From Balaenoptera acutorostrata (lineage: Eukaryota; Chordata; Mammalia; Artiodactyla; Balaenopteridae): a DNA stretch of 64,000 nt. The notes below the pieces were generated by a model that did no database searches, was not told where the DNA came from, and saw only the letters and a list, made by a program, of their open reading frames with translations. Of the stretch, positions 48,541 to 60,278 are shown piece after piece. How positions within the stretch are numbered: the stretch's first letter is position 1; each line of letters opens with the position of its first letter. The translations under genes were made by a program, and so were the position numbers. Location of the stretch: contig NC_080081.1 of assembly GCF_949987535.1 (NCBI RefSeq), forward strand, positions 40,712,428 to 40,776,427, read 5' to 3'.

Positions 48541-51500
48541 GTGGGTGGGTTAGCTACCATACAGCAGAGATTGGAGAAATAACTTTAGAGCAGGAGAATA
48601 AAGCCCTGACTGAAGTAAGACGGTAGAGAGGAAGGTTATAATAGAGCAAGCCTTCAGTACTGAAGACTATTAGAAGGGACAACAATAATAATAAGAGCAG
48701 AGGAAGAGAACATTTAGTTGAAGGGGATTATTTTTTCTAATTGCTTCAGATTCTCAAAGATAAATATACATATGTGATCTGTGTGATTGTTGTACTTGGT
48801 GATCACATTGCAATTCACATTCTTTCTATCCATTTAGATATGCCAACTCAGTTTCTGGGTTTTTATTTATTTCTCCTACACTTGGTTAGTTTGCTATTGA
48901 TCTTAGAATTTTTAATTTTTCTATTTTTAATTTGAATTGTCTTCATTATATGGAAAACCATTTTTAGCCTCACGGAAGAAATAGTGACTTTTCTTAAAAA
49001 CTTATCATAAATGATTTTTCTTAAAAAGAGTGTAAATGGATATGGTGAGGCCCAAATGAAGAGGACCTGTCACTTTTTCTTTGGATGTCTAAAGGAACCA
49101 ATGAATACTAGTAAAAATATAAAACTAAGAATTTGCCTTTTCTTTGCTCTAAGCTACTCTATAGCTCTATAGCTCTAAGCTATAGGCCTTGACCAAGGGA
49201 ATGAGTTGCACTTAATAAATATCTGTTGAATTTAATTACGTGGATGTGACAAAATTGTCCTACAAAGGTTTAAAATTTGTGTTTTTTCTAAAAAATTCAA
49301 AATCAGAAAAATATTTTTGGACATTCATGCTTAATAAATCAAACTGGATTTCTTGCTTCATATTTCACAGACACGAATAAAACAGTTCTAAATTGAATGT
49401 TAGCCCATGAAGTCAGCATCTGTTTAGCAAGCAAATATTTGGTAAGGATAACTTTCAACCATGCGAAAAGGAGTCACACTGGACTTTTCAGGTCGCTACT
49501 GATTCCAAATCTAGTTCATATGCTGCCAAAGCAAGCTAAATTCTACACTCAATTGGACAAAGTTCATGACACTTGGAATAAATTAAATTAAAATAGTCCC
49601 TTACCTTTATCTGTCATCTAATGGAATAAAAGAAAAAATCTATTATTTTCTTCAAGTTTTAAAATCAAAGTTAGTAGAAGTTTAAGTGTTAATTTTGTGG
49701 GTTGCTAAGAGTAACCTTCTAAATTTGGGTTTCTTAGATGTTAAATTTCTTTTGCTGTGACTGATGTATATGCTTAAAAGTTATTTCTTTGGAAAATGTC
49801 CACTCCTATTTAAAATCTATTAAGATTTTTAAATAGAAATTTTTAGATTTGTCATCTTAGCAATGTAGTTTTATTAAACAAAAATCCTCAAAGCTTAAAG
49901 CCAACTGAAACTTCAAAGTTTCCAAGCTGAAGAAGAGATCATCTTAGGTCATTTTGAGGTCCTCAGTGGAGCACATTTATTTATTTTATTATACAGATCA
50001 TCTATCATCCAGAATAGTAGTTTTCTCAGAATATCCCAGTGACACAAAAAAGAACTTAAGTTTGAAGAGTCATAAGACATACTTAGAACTGCATCACATC
50101 TTTGAACTCCTTATGGAAATCTGGATGAAATCTCCTTTCTGGAATGCTGCACTTAGCAGTCTACAACAGCAACACATTTGTGTGGGTCTCTTAAATGGTC
50201 ATTACCTGGTGAACTCTAAAGAAGTTTCAGTTCCAGCAGTAATCCCATTAAAAGTTTGTTATCCTCTTAAGGATTTACAGTTTGGGGAAAAATAAAAAAT
50301 CACCCCATGATTTTGCACACAGGACCACAACCCAAGGAAAACTTAATTTAAATCATTTCCCTGTGGTTCTGAACATAAAGTTTGGTTATTTATATCTTAT
50401 AAGAAGAATTCAAAATAAAAATTTCTTGTATTTTCTGATTCTTTATTTCAATAAATGGGAAACATTGCCATTGTATAGGATAATTACTTCTGCAGAATAT
50501 AATGTAAGAAATCTCTTACTGTTTTTTAAATTACATATATATATTCCACAGGTAATAATAAAACTGATGAGGATTCTAACAATTGGAAATTGTCAGGTCA
50601 AAAATATCACACTTCAATATACAATGATATTTTATTATATTGAAACCCAATTTATATCTTAAAATTGTATTTCTTATTAAACTGATATAAGTACACATCA
50701 GAATAACTAAAAGCAAAGTTGAATGGCTAATAATTTTCCTTCTTTCAAAAATATATCTGGTAGAATATTACACTGAGATATTAAACTAGGTCATCTTCCA
50801 TATATTACAATGTACCCCTTGACCTCCCTCAAAATAGTTAATTTCAAAAGCCAAGGCTAGAAAGTTGGATTTAAGAAATATTAATTTTATAAACAAAGAT
50901 TAAGAAGAGTATATTGAGTCAAGACTAAAATGAACTAGATAAGGATGCCCTAGATTGAGAAAAAGTAAATGATTGAACCAGATGCTAAGAAGCTTATTCC
51001 TACTTGACTCTAAGAAAGAGTGTTGTTAGAATATCCAGATAATTTGGGCAATTGAGAGTAGGGTCCTTTGCCTGAGCCCTCCAGCACCCAAGTCTCCAAG
51101 TGTCCCTGCACCAATGTGGTAAGAGATGAGCAGAAATGTCTTCATGAACTGTCTACACAAGTGTGTCTGAGGCAGCCTACACAGTTTTTTCTGACTCCAG
51201 TGTGCTTTCCATGTACCTAAGAGTACCATGGACACAGTGCCGAGAACCAATAAACTTGATGGATTTTGCAGTCTGGATGAGGTGGAAACAGCCATGAAAT
51301 ACACGGACCTCTAAAGATCAGTTACAAAAGTAGGTCTCTGTGTAAATCAGTGAAATTAGATGTTAATACCTCTTAACATACAATAGTCTTCTAATGTCTT
51401 AAGCCCTTGCAACTCTGATTCAACCACAGGAAACTGAAGCAAGTGGGGACAGGAGATGGGAAGAAGCTGAATTGACTGAAAATCAATATCTTCTGTGTGT

Positions 51501-51612
51501 GGAACAGAAAAACAAAGCCCTTTGCATGTTTGAAAGGTGGCAATAAATGTTTTGTACAATTGAATTTATGGAATAAGATGCTTACCAGTTACATATGTGT
51601 AACCTATATAAA
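48541..51612. other. AT-rich spacer
   Basis: No gene was seen. The 113- and 126-codon frames at 49954-50295 and 50282-50662 show no domain, no coding-like codon bias and low-complexity T-rich composition; I treat them as chance frames. A slightly GC-richer stretch at 51040-51310 is unassigned. Confidence 0.5.
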
Positions 51613-51815
51613 CAGTCCCTGACTTAAGATGGTTTCACTTACAATTTTTCAACTTTGAGACTTGATGATGGTGCAAAAGCATACCCTTTTAGTAGAAACT
51701 GTACTTCAAATTTTTAATTTTGATCTTTTCCCAGGTTAGCAATTTGTGGTATGCTACTCTCGTGATGCTGGGCTGCAGCAGCGAGCTGCAGCTCCCACTC
51801 AGTGAAGGGATCACA

Positions 51816-51832
51816 AGGGTAAACAATCTTTT
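51816..51832. repeat. SINE target-site duplication, left copy
   Basis: 'agggtaaacaatcttt' is repeated identically at 52160-52175, overlapping the poly-T that is the SINE tail. Confidence 0.93.
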
Positions 51833-52159
51833 TTTTTTTTTTTTAAGTGTATGTCTGCATTATTTTACATTTTTATTTATTTATTTATTTATTTATGGCT
51901 GTGTTGGGTTTTCGTTTCTGTGCGAGGGCTTTCTCTAGTTGTGGCAAGCGGGGACCACTCTTCATCGCAGTGCGCGGGCCTCTCACTATCGCGGCCTCTC
52001 TTGTTGCGGAGCACAGGCTCCAGACGCGCAGGCTCAGTAGTTGTGGCTCATGGGCCTAGTTGCTCCGTGGCATGTGGGATCTTCCCAGACCAGGGCTCGA
52101 GCCCGTGTCCCCTGCATTGGCAGGCAGATTCTCAACCACTGCGCCACCAGGGAAGCCCG
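51833..52159 (-). mobile_element. Cetacean CHR SINE, reversed, with double tail
   Basis: Reading the minus strand, it starts 'gggcttccctggtggcgcag' (52158 downwards), has the B-box-like 'gggctcgagcccgtg' region, the cetacean body and an (AAAT)n tail at about 51870-51896. Beyond this tail is a unique 25-base piece (51846-51869) and a second A-run (poly-T on the plus strand, to 51831). CpGs are well preserved. The plus-strand 128-codon frame across it is a shadow. Confidence 0.96.
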
Positions 52160-52175
52160 AGGGTAAACAATCTTT
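52160..52175. repeat. SINE target-site duplication, right copy
   Basis: 'agggtaaacaatcttt', identical to the copy at 51816. Confidence 0.93.
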
Positions 52176-52462
52176 ACTCTCACAACCATTCTGTTCCCAT
52201 AGTGCCATTCTGTTTTTCAGTTTCAGTACAGTATTAAATAAGCTACAGTAGTCAACACTTTATTATAAAATAGGCTTTGTGTTAGATGGTTTTGCCCAAC
52301 TGTAGGCTAATGTAAGTGTTCTGAGCACGTTTAAAATGGGTTAAGCTAAGCTCTGAAGTTTGGTAGATGAAGTGTATTAAATGCAATCTCAACTTAGGAA
52401 ATTTTCAATTTTCTATGGGTTTATCGAGAGGCAACCCCATCGTATGTCAAGGAAGATCTGTA

Positions 52463-54231
52463 CTCCAGTTAACACTATCCATTTTTAACTACATATTATA
52501 ATTTTTAAATCATTTTCGATATATACATCAAATATTGGCATACCTCATACTGGAATTATACCATGGTGATGTGACATGGTTAGGTGGTGTAGAAAGAAGT
52601 AGGGAAAGGGCTCTAACAGAATAAAGAGTGATACTGTGGTACAATGCACAAAACAACAGACTGGGATTCTTGTTTTATCATTGTATAGGTGTTTGAAAAC
52701 ATTCTCTATAGTGTACCTTAGTGTCCTTGGACAATTTGCTTTGACAAAGAGAAAAAGAGCCACTGAAAGCTAAGAGATGGTCTGACACTATCATTTATGA
52801 TAAAGATCTCAACTAATGATCTCACTTTTATGTATTTAGCTATTTCATGTTAACTATAATTTAAGAGTATGTTATGTAGAAGTGTGTGGAAACTGAATAT
52901 CAAGTCAGCTGTGGAATCATTTATGCATCAAGGTAGCTCAAAGAGTAACACTTTTTCGATATTTTGCTATGTTTGAAGCTCAAAATAATACACAGACCAA
53001 TATCTTAAACTTATTAGTGACTAGATCATATTTTTTTTATAAATATCAGGTTTCTTACTGATATTTATAAAAAATAGCTTTCCAAAATTTAGGCTGTTGT
53101 TCTGAACATTTTTCCATATCTTATGGGAAGTTTATGACAATGTTTGTGGTTCTACAGGTATTTTGTCTGGTGCAACCTTAATATTTCCTAGAGACTGCTG
53201 ATGATTATAATTTTTTTTGCACAATTGCACATTACAAAATTTCTGAATAATTCACCAGATATTGATTAACATATAACCTAAAATACAGCATGTAAGGTCA
53301 AGGTAACTGCATCACTTTTTCAAATTTCTAATGTATTAATAATGTTGTATTTAAGTCATTCTAAAAAGATTATGTTATCAACTAAATAAATGAATATTTT
53401 GATTAATGAAAAAAAATATTTAGAGTGGAAAGGTATGGAGATGTTTACTAACATACTATAATTTCAAAATGAACAGCATATTGGTCTTTATGTTTAACAT
53501 TAGCATCACAAGTAGGGACATATTCACCAACACACAATCCTGGAATACAGCCAACCCAGCAGCAGTGAGGTTATATTTGTCACAATGCAGCTCCACTGGA
53601 CTGCAAAAGTGTAAAAAATGGATGGCAGCAGGATACCTGGCCAGTTCTTGTATGGTGAGCTGAAGTGGGGAGATATCAAATAGGGCAAGCTGAAGGAACA
53701 TGATCCAGACACATTGAAGAACAATTTCAAGTAATGAAGCATGGCTGCAGAATACTAGGAAATAATATCAGGGGAAAGACCAACCCAGTGTGGAGAAATC
53801 AGAGCGGCAAAGGTGGTGTGTAGCCAGGTGAAGAAGCAGCGCTTCAGATTGCAGCAGCTTTTGCAAAGAGCAGTCACTCCCCCAAAGAACTCTGGCCACC
53901 AGTATTCATTGAGTATCATGGCTGATTTCTTACCAAATATTTTAGTAGTATTACCAATAAACAAAAATATTATATTCTTATGAAGAAAATTCCTGTCAAA
54001 GCTATCTTCCCAATTATGTACAAAGATGTCTAGTTTCCAAACGTTGTTGCATAAAGACTAGTACTATATGCAAACAAAACATATAGCATGTTTAGATACG
54101 TGTTTGCAGGTGTCCAATCATACAGCAGTCCAATAATTGCTGTATAATTGTGTTAAGGAATTTTCACATACAAGGAAATTTTTGCTTTGGGAACTTTCCT
54201 GGAAGGTCAGTTAATCTGTGACTGGTAGGAT
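52463..54231. other. Spacer with an unidentified stretch at 53460-53965
   Basis: Most of it is AT-rich spacer. The part from 53460 to 53965 is of more balanced composition and open in overlapping short frames on both strands, but I could not match it to a protein or repeat family. Confidence 0.45.
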
Positions 54232-54455
54232 ATAGTGAAGTAGTTAAGATCAGTCTCGGGAGTCAGGCCATCTGAGAGTTGAAATCATATACCTGACAAT
54301 TTACCCAATTTTTGCCCTGGGCAAGTTGTGAACTTCTCTTAGCTTCAGTTACTGTATCTGTATAAAGGGGCACTCAGATGGCTATTGGGAATAAAATGCA
54401 CAGAAAATGTTCAGCACTGTGCCTGACCACATGTTATTACCAGCAGATGTATAAA
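54232..54455 (+). repeat. MIR SINE, nearly complete
   Basis: 'ctcgggagtcaggccatctg', then 'gccctgggcaagttgtgaac', 'ttactgtatctgtataaagg' and 'gttcagcactgtgcctgacc' follow the MIR consensus in order on the plus strand, from the tRNA-related part through the core to the 3' end. Confidence 0.85.
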
Positions 54456-54611
54456 TTTTTTCTTAATGGTCTATATAAAACCAGTAACAATTCAGTAGTT
54501 CCCATTCACAGTGTTGGTGCCTGAAGGATGTATAGAATCCATGCAGAATGAGGTGTGTTTTCCAGCCAATATTACTGTACATTTTTTATGTGAAAAGAAA
54601 CTAAAAGTGGT

Positions 54612-54634
54612 AAAAAAAAAAAAAAAAAAAAAAA
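54612..54634 (+). repeat. Poly-A run
   Basis: About 23 A bases; no element is recognisable just before it. Confidence 0.9.
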
Positions 54635-55802
54635 GGGTTTCGGAAGGCATGCTTAAATGAAAGTGAATAAAATTTCCTTATGAATTATGTTTGAAACTGA
54701 CTTGTGACTGAATTCTAGGAAGATCTTGCATTTTTCATCTTCATATATCTGGTGCCCAGCACAGTGCCTGGGAAAATTATTTAGTAAGGAAATAGTTGTA
54801 GTTGGAATGAATGTGTGTGCACATAAATCAACCTCTAGGGCATGGTTTAATTACAAATCTAATAGATATTATTTAATTTTAATAAATCTTTGGCAAGAGA
54901 TTATGTCTTCTTGTCTTCAAATATCAGAAGATGTGCTGTTAAAAAAATAACATTATTTGGTCCCCCGACAATTGAATGAAATTGGGCTTCCTTTTCTGAA
55001 TTGTATATCTAAAGCACAATAAAACTTAAAATAATTGAATAATTCTTATTTTTTCCTTTACTTTGTGAAGGACAGGACCAACCACAATATATATTTTTTA
55101 AATTATTTCTTTCTTTTAGTGAACATCCTCATATCCTTAAAGGATCCATCTTTGATCTGATTAAATTTTCTTTATTTTAATTCCTCTGTATTTGCCTTAT
55201 TAAACTGTCTAATCATTTTTTCCAAATGTATGGTTTGCAGATTATATAATATGTGATTTACAATTTTCCACATTGGTATAGCAATAATCTATGGCCATTT
55301 CCTGCTATTTTTCATAAGTAAAGTAGAAATTTATCTTGATCCTAACATATGTCAAATAATAATCTCTCTCTGTCAAAAAGCAATTTTTTAAAAAGATATG
55401 TTTTGAGTTGCATCTATATGTTGTATAATACTTTCTACCAGATATTTGGAAACTGTTAGAAATTCAGTCGTGGAGATTAAATAATTTACCTTAAATTTTA
55501 CATTGGTTTGTTTTTTGTGCCCAATTTCCCATGTTACATTTTGTGCTTGTTGCAAACCAAGATTTTTAATCTTTGGCTTCAAGGTTCCCACTGTTCTTAA
55601 TAGGGGCCTTGGATGCCCCGAGGTAGACAGAAAGATTAAGAACTGTCATTGAAAATGCCAGTTAACTGGAGACTGGTAGCATACAGAAAATTTTAGGTGG
55701 TAAGGTTGGAAGCAAATTCAATGATTGGAAGAAATGTATAGTCCAAACAAGAGTTCTCCTACCATTTCCATTAATATGGCTAAACTATTTAAAGACATTT
55801 AG

Positions 55803-55896
55803 TGTCTTTGCCATATCTACCTCATTAGTAAAACTTTCTACAGACATATCTTTATGTCTTTGCCATATCTACTTCATTAATAAAACTTTTCTACAG
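55803..55896 (+). repeat. Tandem duplication, about 52-bp period
   Basis: 'tgtctttgccatatctac' plus a 'cattagtaaaacttt' end at 55803-55843 recurs at 55855-55896, differing at three positions including one inserted T. Confidence 0.93.
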
Positions 55897-57382
55897 TTTG
55901 ATTGACCTTACTGTCAAAAAGTTTTTCAAATATCTAAGATAAATATAACTTTCTTCAATTTCAGTCCAGCATGGGTAGTTTTAACAGTGGCATCTGTTGT
56001 TAGTATTTCTTCCTCATCTTTGCCAGAAACCTTAATGTCACCAGAATGTCACCAGAAACCTTAATTACCTATCACATTTTATTTCTAAATTATTTTCCTG
56101 ATTTTTTAAAGTGAAAAATCAATGTAGTTTTATTGTTTTTATGATGTATATATTCAAAATTCACAGTAGTTTTGTCTTTCAAAGAGCTAAGCACTTGTAG
56201 AGATCACCCCATAGATCTTCACTACTTTCCTGTGAAGCAAAACAAAAACATTATACCATATAGGGAGATATCTTATAATTCTGATTTCCAACTACTTAAC
56301 TAGAAAAGATTTACCACACCACAGTACAATTCAGGATTGCTCCTTCATTTATCAATCTATATATTCTTTTCATTTTACCTTATGCATTTAAATATAGCAT
56401 TTGTCTGAATAGTTGACTAAATTGCTCTCTTTGAAATATTGTGTATTTTTTTGGCATTATATTCTTAATATCAGTAACAACTTTTTATCACAGAATAAAA
56501 GTACCTAGAAAACAGGTTCTTAATATCTCTTCTAAGCAATTTTGGTTCCCAGTGCAACTTTGGCAGTGAGCTAGAAAGGATGGTTAAACAGGGTTACTAG
56601 GAAGAAGATTCACAGTCATTTTGAAAGGCTACTAAAAAGCACAGGTTGTACATAATTGGTAATCAAATTACATTAATCTATTCTCTAGGATACATATATT
56701 CAAGTAATATTATTTAATGTACATCAGAGAATTCTTAGATTTTTTAAAACAGTAGATAGGTGACTTTAAAAAATGTTTCCATCAGGAAAAGAAAATGTAA
56801 AAATTTTAATAACAGTAACTACATTACACAACCAAAAATTTTAGTTCTACATCCATGCTAAGAAATTAGTTTTCCTTTCCTAATATTGGAATTAGTTAAT
56901 CATTATGCTCTAAATCCATTCAGCATTTGCTGACCAGCTATAAAAAAACCTGGGGGGTAGGGGCGGGGATGAAGACATACAAAGAAATACATCCTCCCAA
57001 AAAGATTTTTCATAAATTTTTAGTAATTCTTTTTTAAATAGGAAATAATAATTGTTAAATTCTTTAAAATGAATTTAATAATAGAAGTCTTATTTCCTTA
57101 ATGCTTATTCTCAGCTTCCACTTAAACTTCCTCCAGTTCTTTAATTCTAGCCATTTTAGAGGTTCTACCTTGTTCTTAGTGACTTTGTTTAAAATCCATA
57201 TTGCCCATCAATTACTCTTAATTATTCATCTCCAACCCTGACTGATTTCCTGAGTTCTAATCTTCAGTTTTCAGTGGTCTGCTAGAGAACTTCACAAAGA
57301 TGCCTTGGTTTAATGTTAGTTCAACAAATACTATTTAGATGCAACAGGTGACATCTAAGGCAATGAGGACAGCTGGGAATTC

Positions 57383-57402
57383 AATATTCAATATTGAATA
57401 TT
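57383..57402. repeat. Perfect 20-bp palindrome
   Basis: 'aatattcaatattgaatatt' equals its own reverse complement. It overlaps the first unit of the adjacent minisatellite. Confidence 0.95.
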
Positions 57403-57473
57403 CCAATATGTGGGACTGAAATATTCCAATATGTGGGACTGAATAAAGTAATATTCCAATATGTGGGACTGAA
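57398..57473 (+). repeat. Minisatellite, three 23-bp units
   Basis: A 23-bp unit starting 'atattccaatatgtgggact' occurs at 57398-57420, 57421-57443 and 57451-57473, the last two separated by 7 bp ('taaagta'). The units are identical. Confidence 0.96.
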
Positions 57474-57974
57474 ATAAATACAGTTAGAGGGTATTGTATG
57501 TTAAAAAAATAATAATTACTTTTGGAAAAAAAATCAGGCTATGTAAGGGGTGTGTGGGTGTCAGGATGTTGCAGTAAACCTTATCGAGAATTTGACATTT
57601 GAATAAAAACAAAAGGTAGGGAAGCAACTCATGCATATGTCTGGGGTGTGGACAGTGAACATTCCAGGTATAGGAAACAGCTAATGCAAAGATGGTGTTG
57701 CAAGAATATTCCTGGTACAATTAAAGAACAACAAAAAGGTCATTGTGACAATAATATTGGGGATTAGTAGAAGAATAGATAAATAATAGAAGGTCAGAAC
57801 CTGTAGGTCATCAAAGGCTATTGTTAGCTTTTACTATTAAAGAAAAATCGGACCATTATAAGGCTTTTTTAAAATGTGACAATTCCTGTTTTAAAACTAT
57901 CAGTCTGTCTTCTCTATTAATAAAAGAGACACATATCCAAACATAAAATAATGGTGGTTTAGACAAAGATAGTA
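57474..57974. other. Spacer, likely with an old repeat
   Basis: 'gtaggtcatcaaaggctatt' (about 57803-57822) and the text after it resemble the old repeat seen at 12458-13330. No gene was seen. Confidence 0.4.
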
Positions 57975-58137
57975 GGTAGCACTGCTGATGGAAGAAGTTT
58001 TCAGCCATTATTTCTTCTATTTCTAGTTTTCTGGTCCTTTCTCTCTTTCTTCTCCTTCTGGGACCCCTATTATATTCCATAAGTCTGTTGGGTCTTTTCA
58101 TTCTTTTCCTTTTTTTCTCTTCTGATTGGTTAATTTT

Positions 58138-58152
58138 CACTGCTCTGTCTTC
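58138..58152. repeat. SINE target-site duplication, left copy
   Basis: 'cactgctctgtcttc' is identical to 58285-58299. Confidence 0.95.
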
Positions 58153-58284
58153 TTGTTTGTTTGCTTGTTTGTTTGGCTGCACTGCACAGCATGCAGGATC
58201 TTAGTTCTCCAACCAGGGATCAAACCCGGGTGCCCTGCAGTGGAAGTGTGGAGTCTTAACCACTGGACCACCAGGGATGTCCCC
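58153..58284 (-). mobile_element. Short tRNA-Glu SINE of older cetartiodactyl type
   Basis: On the minus strand it starts 'acatccctggtggtccagtg', has a B-box-like 'gggtttgatccctgg', and ends in a (CAAA)n-type tail. It lacks the CHR body found in the other four SINEs and resembles the tRNA-Glu SINEs shared with ruminants. Perfect 15-bp target-site duplications bound it. Confidence 0.92.
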
Positions 58285-58299
58285 CACTGCTCTGTCTTC
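58285..58299. repeat. SINE target-site duplication, right copy
   Basis: 'cactgctctgtcttc', identical to 58138-58152. Confidence 0.95.
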
Positions 58300-58699
58300 A
58301 AGTTTGCTGATCCTTCCTTTTGCTTGACCTAGACTGATTTAAACCCCTCTATTGAATTTTTCAGTTTAGTTATTGTATTCTCTGTGATTTGTCTTTGGTA
58401 CTTTTTTACTCTTTTCTATCTATTTGTTGAAATTCTCACTTTATTCATGCTTTGCTCTCCTGACCTCAGTGAGCACCATTATTTTGCATTTTCTATCAGG
58501 TAAATCACTTATCCCTGTTTCATTACATTGGTTTCTGAAGATTTATGTTGTTTTTTCATTCAAAACATATTATCTTATTTTTTCCTTTTCCTTGACTCTC
58601 TGTGTTGGTTTCTGCATAGTAGATAAAGTAGCCACCTCTCCTTGTCTTGACAGATTGGCCTCATATAGGAAAGGAACCTTGTCAATCAGCCGGCCCCAA

Positions 58700-60060
58700 G
58701 CTCCTGGTTGCCTTTCAAACCTTTGTGATCATCCAAACATCCAACTTTGTTCTTAGTGGCTACCCATAGTTGAGGGTGTGCCAAGACCTATCGGTGTCCC
58801 CAAAACTTGGGAAATGCCCATTAGTGTGTTCAGGCCCCAAAGGACTGCAAATTGCCTGCCCCTTCAGTTACCCACTGCAGGCTAATTGGAAGCCCCACCT
58901 TCAGGCAGCAGTTGGGAAAACCAAGATATTAGATATGCAGTCTAACCCCTATCAGGGAGAAACTGGGGGCTGGATGTTTTTGCTTATACTCACTCTGTGC
59001 TAAGCCAGAGGAACAGCCATTGGGAGTGCCTAAGTGCCCAGATAGAACCACATCTTTGTTGTGTGGTACAGGGGGAAGTCATGAACGTCAATCTCTGCCA
59101 GTTCTCTGTCAGAGCTAGTTGATTGGGAGCCAGTCCCTTAAGTGGCAGCCATAGCAGTTCGAGTGCTTGATGTGTGGACAAGTTCTTTCCAGGGAGAAGC
59201 TGGAGGCTTGGTGTGACTGTTGGAGGCAGCTGGGGGGAGACATGGGAGACATGTCACCAGCTCTGCCAGACTCTGTAGGATCCTGGTCATCTCCTACATG
59301 CAGCAGGCAGGTTAAAAGCTGGAACATCAAGCATCATCTGGGAATGATGCAGTAAAATCCCTTCCAGGGAGAAACTAGGAGGTGGGTCTTTTTGCCTGCT
59401 CCCTCTTTGTTGAATCCTGGGAAGGAGCTGTGGGAAGTGCTTGTGTGCCCATTTGAAAATTGTTTTTTTTTTGTTTGTTTGTTTAATATGTTCCTGTGGG
59501 ACTTGTGAATGCAAAGCCCTGTTGGTTATCAGAGCTAGGTGATTTGAGGGTCTATCTTTCAGGTAGCAGCTGCAAAATTTGGGGTTGTAGCTGTATTGGC
59601 AAGTTGCTTCCAGGGAGAAGCTGGAGACTTGGTTTTGTTGTTGGAACTAGCCAGGGGGAGAAGGTAGGGGAAAAGCCCACTGGCTCTTTCAGGTTCCAGA
59701 GAGGATCCCATTCAGAACCTAGATGTGGGCTAATTAGGAGCCAGACCCTCAGGCAACATCTGAGAAATCATAAAGTTAAATCTCTTCCAGGGAAAATCTG
59801 AGAGATGGGTGTTTCTGTCTTCTCCGTCCAGACTGAGCCTGGAGAGTGTAGTCACGAGTGTGCTCACACACCAACTTGATAACCCCCTCTTTGTCTTCTG
59901 TGGTCCTGTGAGATTCATAAACACAAGCCCTGTTGGCTCTCAGAGCTAGATGATTTGGGGGCCCTTTCTTCAGCTAGCAGCTTTAAAAGTTGGGGTGCTA
60001 AATGTTAAGTCCAAATCCTTCACTCCTCAGGGAGAAGCTGGGAGTTGTAAGTTCCCTCCT
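58700..60060 (-). repeat. Tandem ~415-bp units in the old L1 5'UTR
   Basis: 'cagagctag' plus 'tgatt' begins comparable blocks at about 59112, 59530 and 59939, each followed by a 'cagggagaagctgg' motif. A second motif, 'gctaatt-ggagcc', occurs at about 58883 and 59728, two periods apart. Together these give about three and a third units of 410-422 bp. Confidence 0.8.
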
Positions 60061-60278
60061 GACTGCAACGTTCTGTGGCTGTGTCGGTGGGGAAGTTTAC
60101 GGTTGAGAGTGTCTCAGCCTTTCCTATCCGTTTCAATGTGGGTATTTTCTGTTGCTCAATGTGTAGTTTCTGGAATTCTCTCAGAGAGGATTGATCTATG
60201 GGTAGTTGTATGCCTTCATGGGAGGAGGGAATTTCAGGAGCATCCTTGTTGACATCACTTTTAGGTTTTCTTTTTTGT

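Larger units (their letters stand above)
51613..52460 (+). mobile_element. Decayed DNA transposon, Tigger/mariner-like, split by a SINE
   Basis: The left end 'cagtccctgacttaagatgg' and the reverse complement of the right end ('cagatcttccttgacatacg') are recognisable imperfect inverted repeats ('ctgacttaagatgg' against 'ttgacatacgatgg'). A 'ta' follows the right end at 52461-52462, as expected for a TA-target element; the left flank reads 'aa'. The internal sequence, for example 'gcccaactgtaggctaatgt' and 'aagtgttctgagcacgttta', is that of a widespread mammalian non-autonomous DNA element. No transposase frame remains. The superfamily assignment is an inference. A SINE interrupts it at 51831-52159. 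Confidence 0.65.
54456..57382. other. AT-rich spacer
   Basis: No gene was seen. It contains a 23-base poly-A (54612-54634), a tandem duplication (55803-55896) and a small 'ccagaaaccttaat' duplication near 56025-56062. A weak MIR-like piece may lie near 56150-56240. Confidence 0.5.
57975..60270 (-). mobile_element. Old L1 5' region: 5'UTR and start of ORF1
   Basis: On the minus strand this runs from a long 5'UTR (about 60270-58440) into an ORF1 remnant (about 58430-57975). The ORF1 part is visible as the antisense of the region before the RRM-like domain: 'ttctccttctgggaccccta' (58047-58066) corresponds to the conserved 'GVPEG'-like segment. No open frame survives. The 5'UTR holds roughly 415-bp tandem units. 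A SINE is inserted at 58153-58284. Divergence is far greater than in the L1s at 13463 and 42713. Confidence 0.8.

Noticed and set aside
49954..50662. Two overlapping frames of 113 and 126 codons
   Set aside because: They show no domain and no repeat or gene context, and their composition is that of AT-rich DNA; frames of this length are expected by chance in 64 kb.
51851..52237. 128-codon frame, and similar frames at 41343-41708 and 2723-3022
   Set aside because: They are antisense readings of SINEs. Their mutual similarity is due to SINE sequence, not to a gene family.
57398..57473. Regular 23-bp repeats, possible CRISPR array
   Set aside because: Two units abut without a spacer, the other gap is 7 bp, and the DNA is mammalian.
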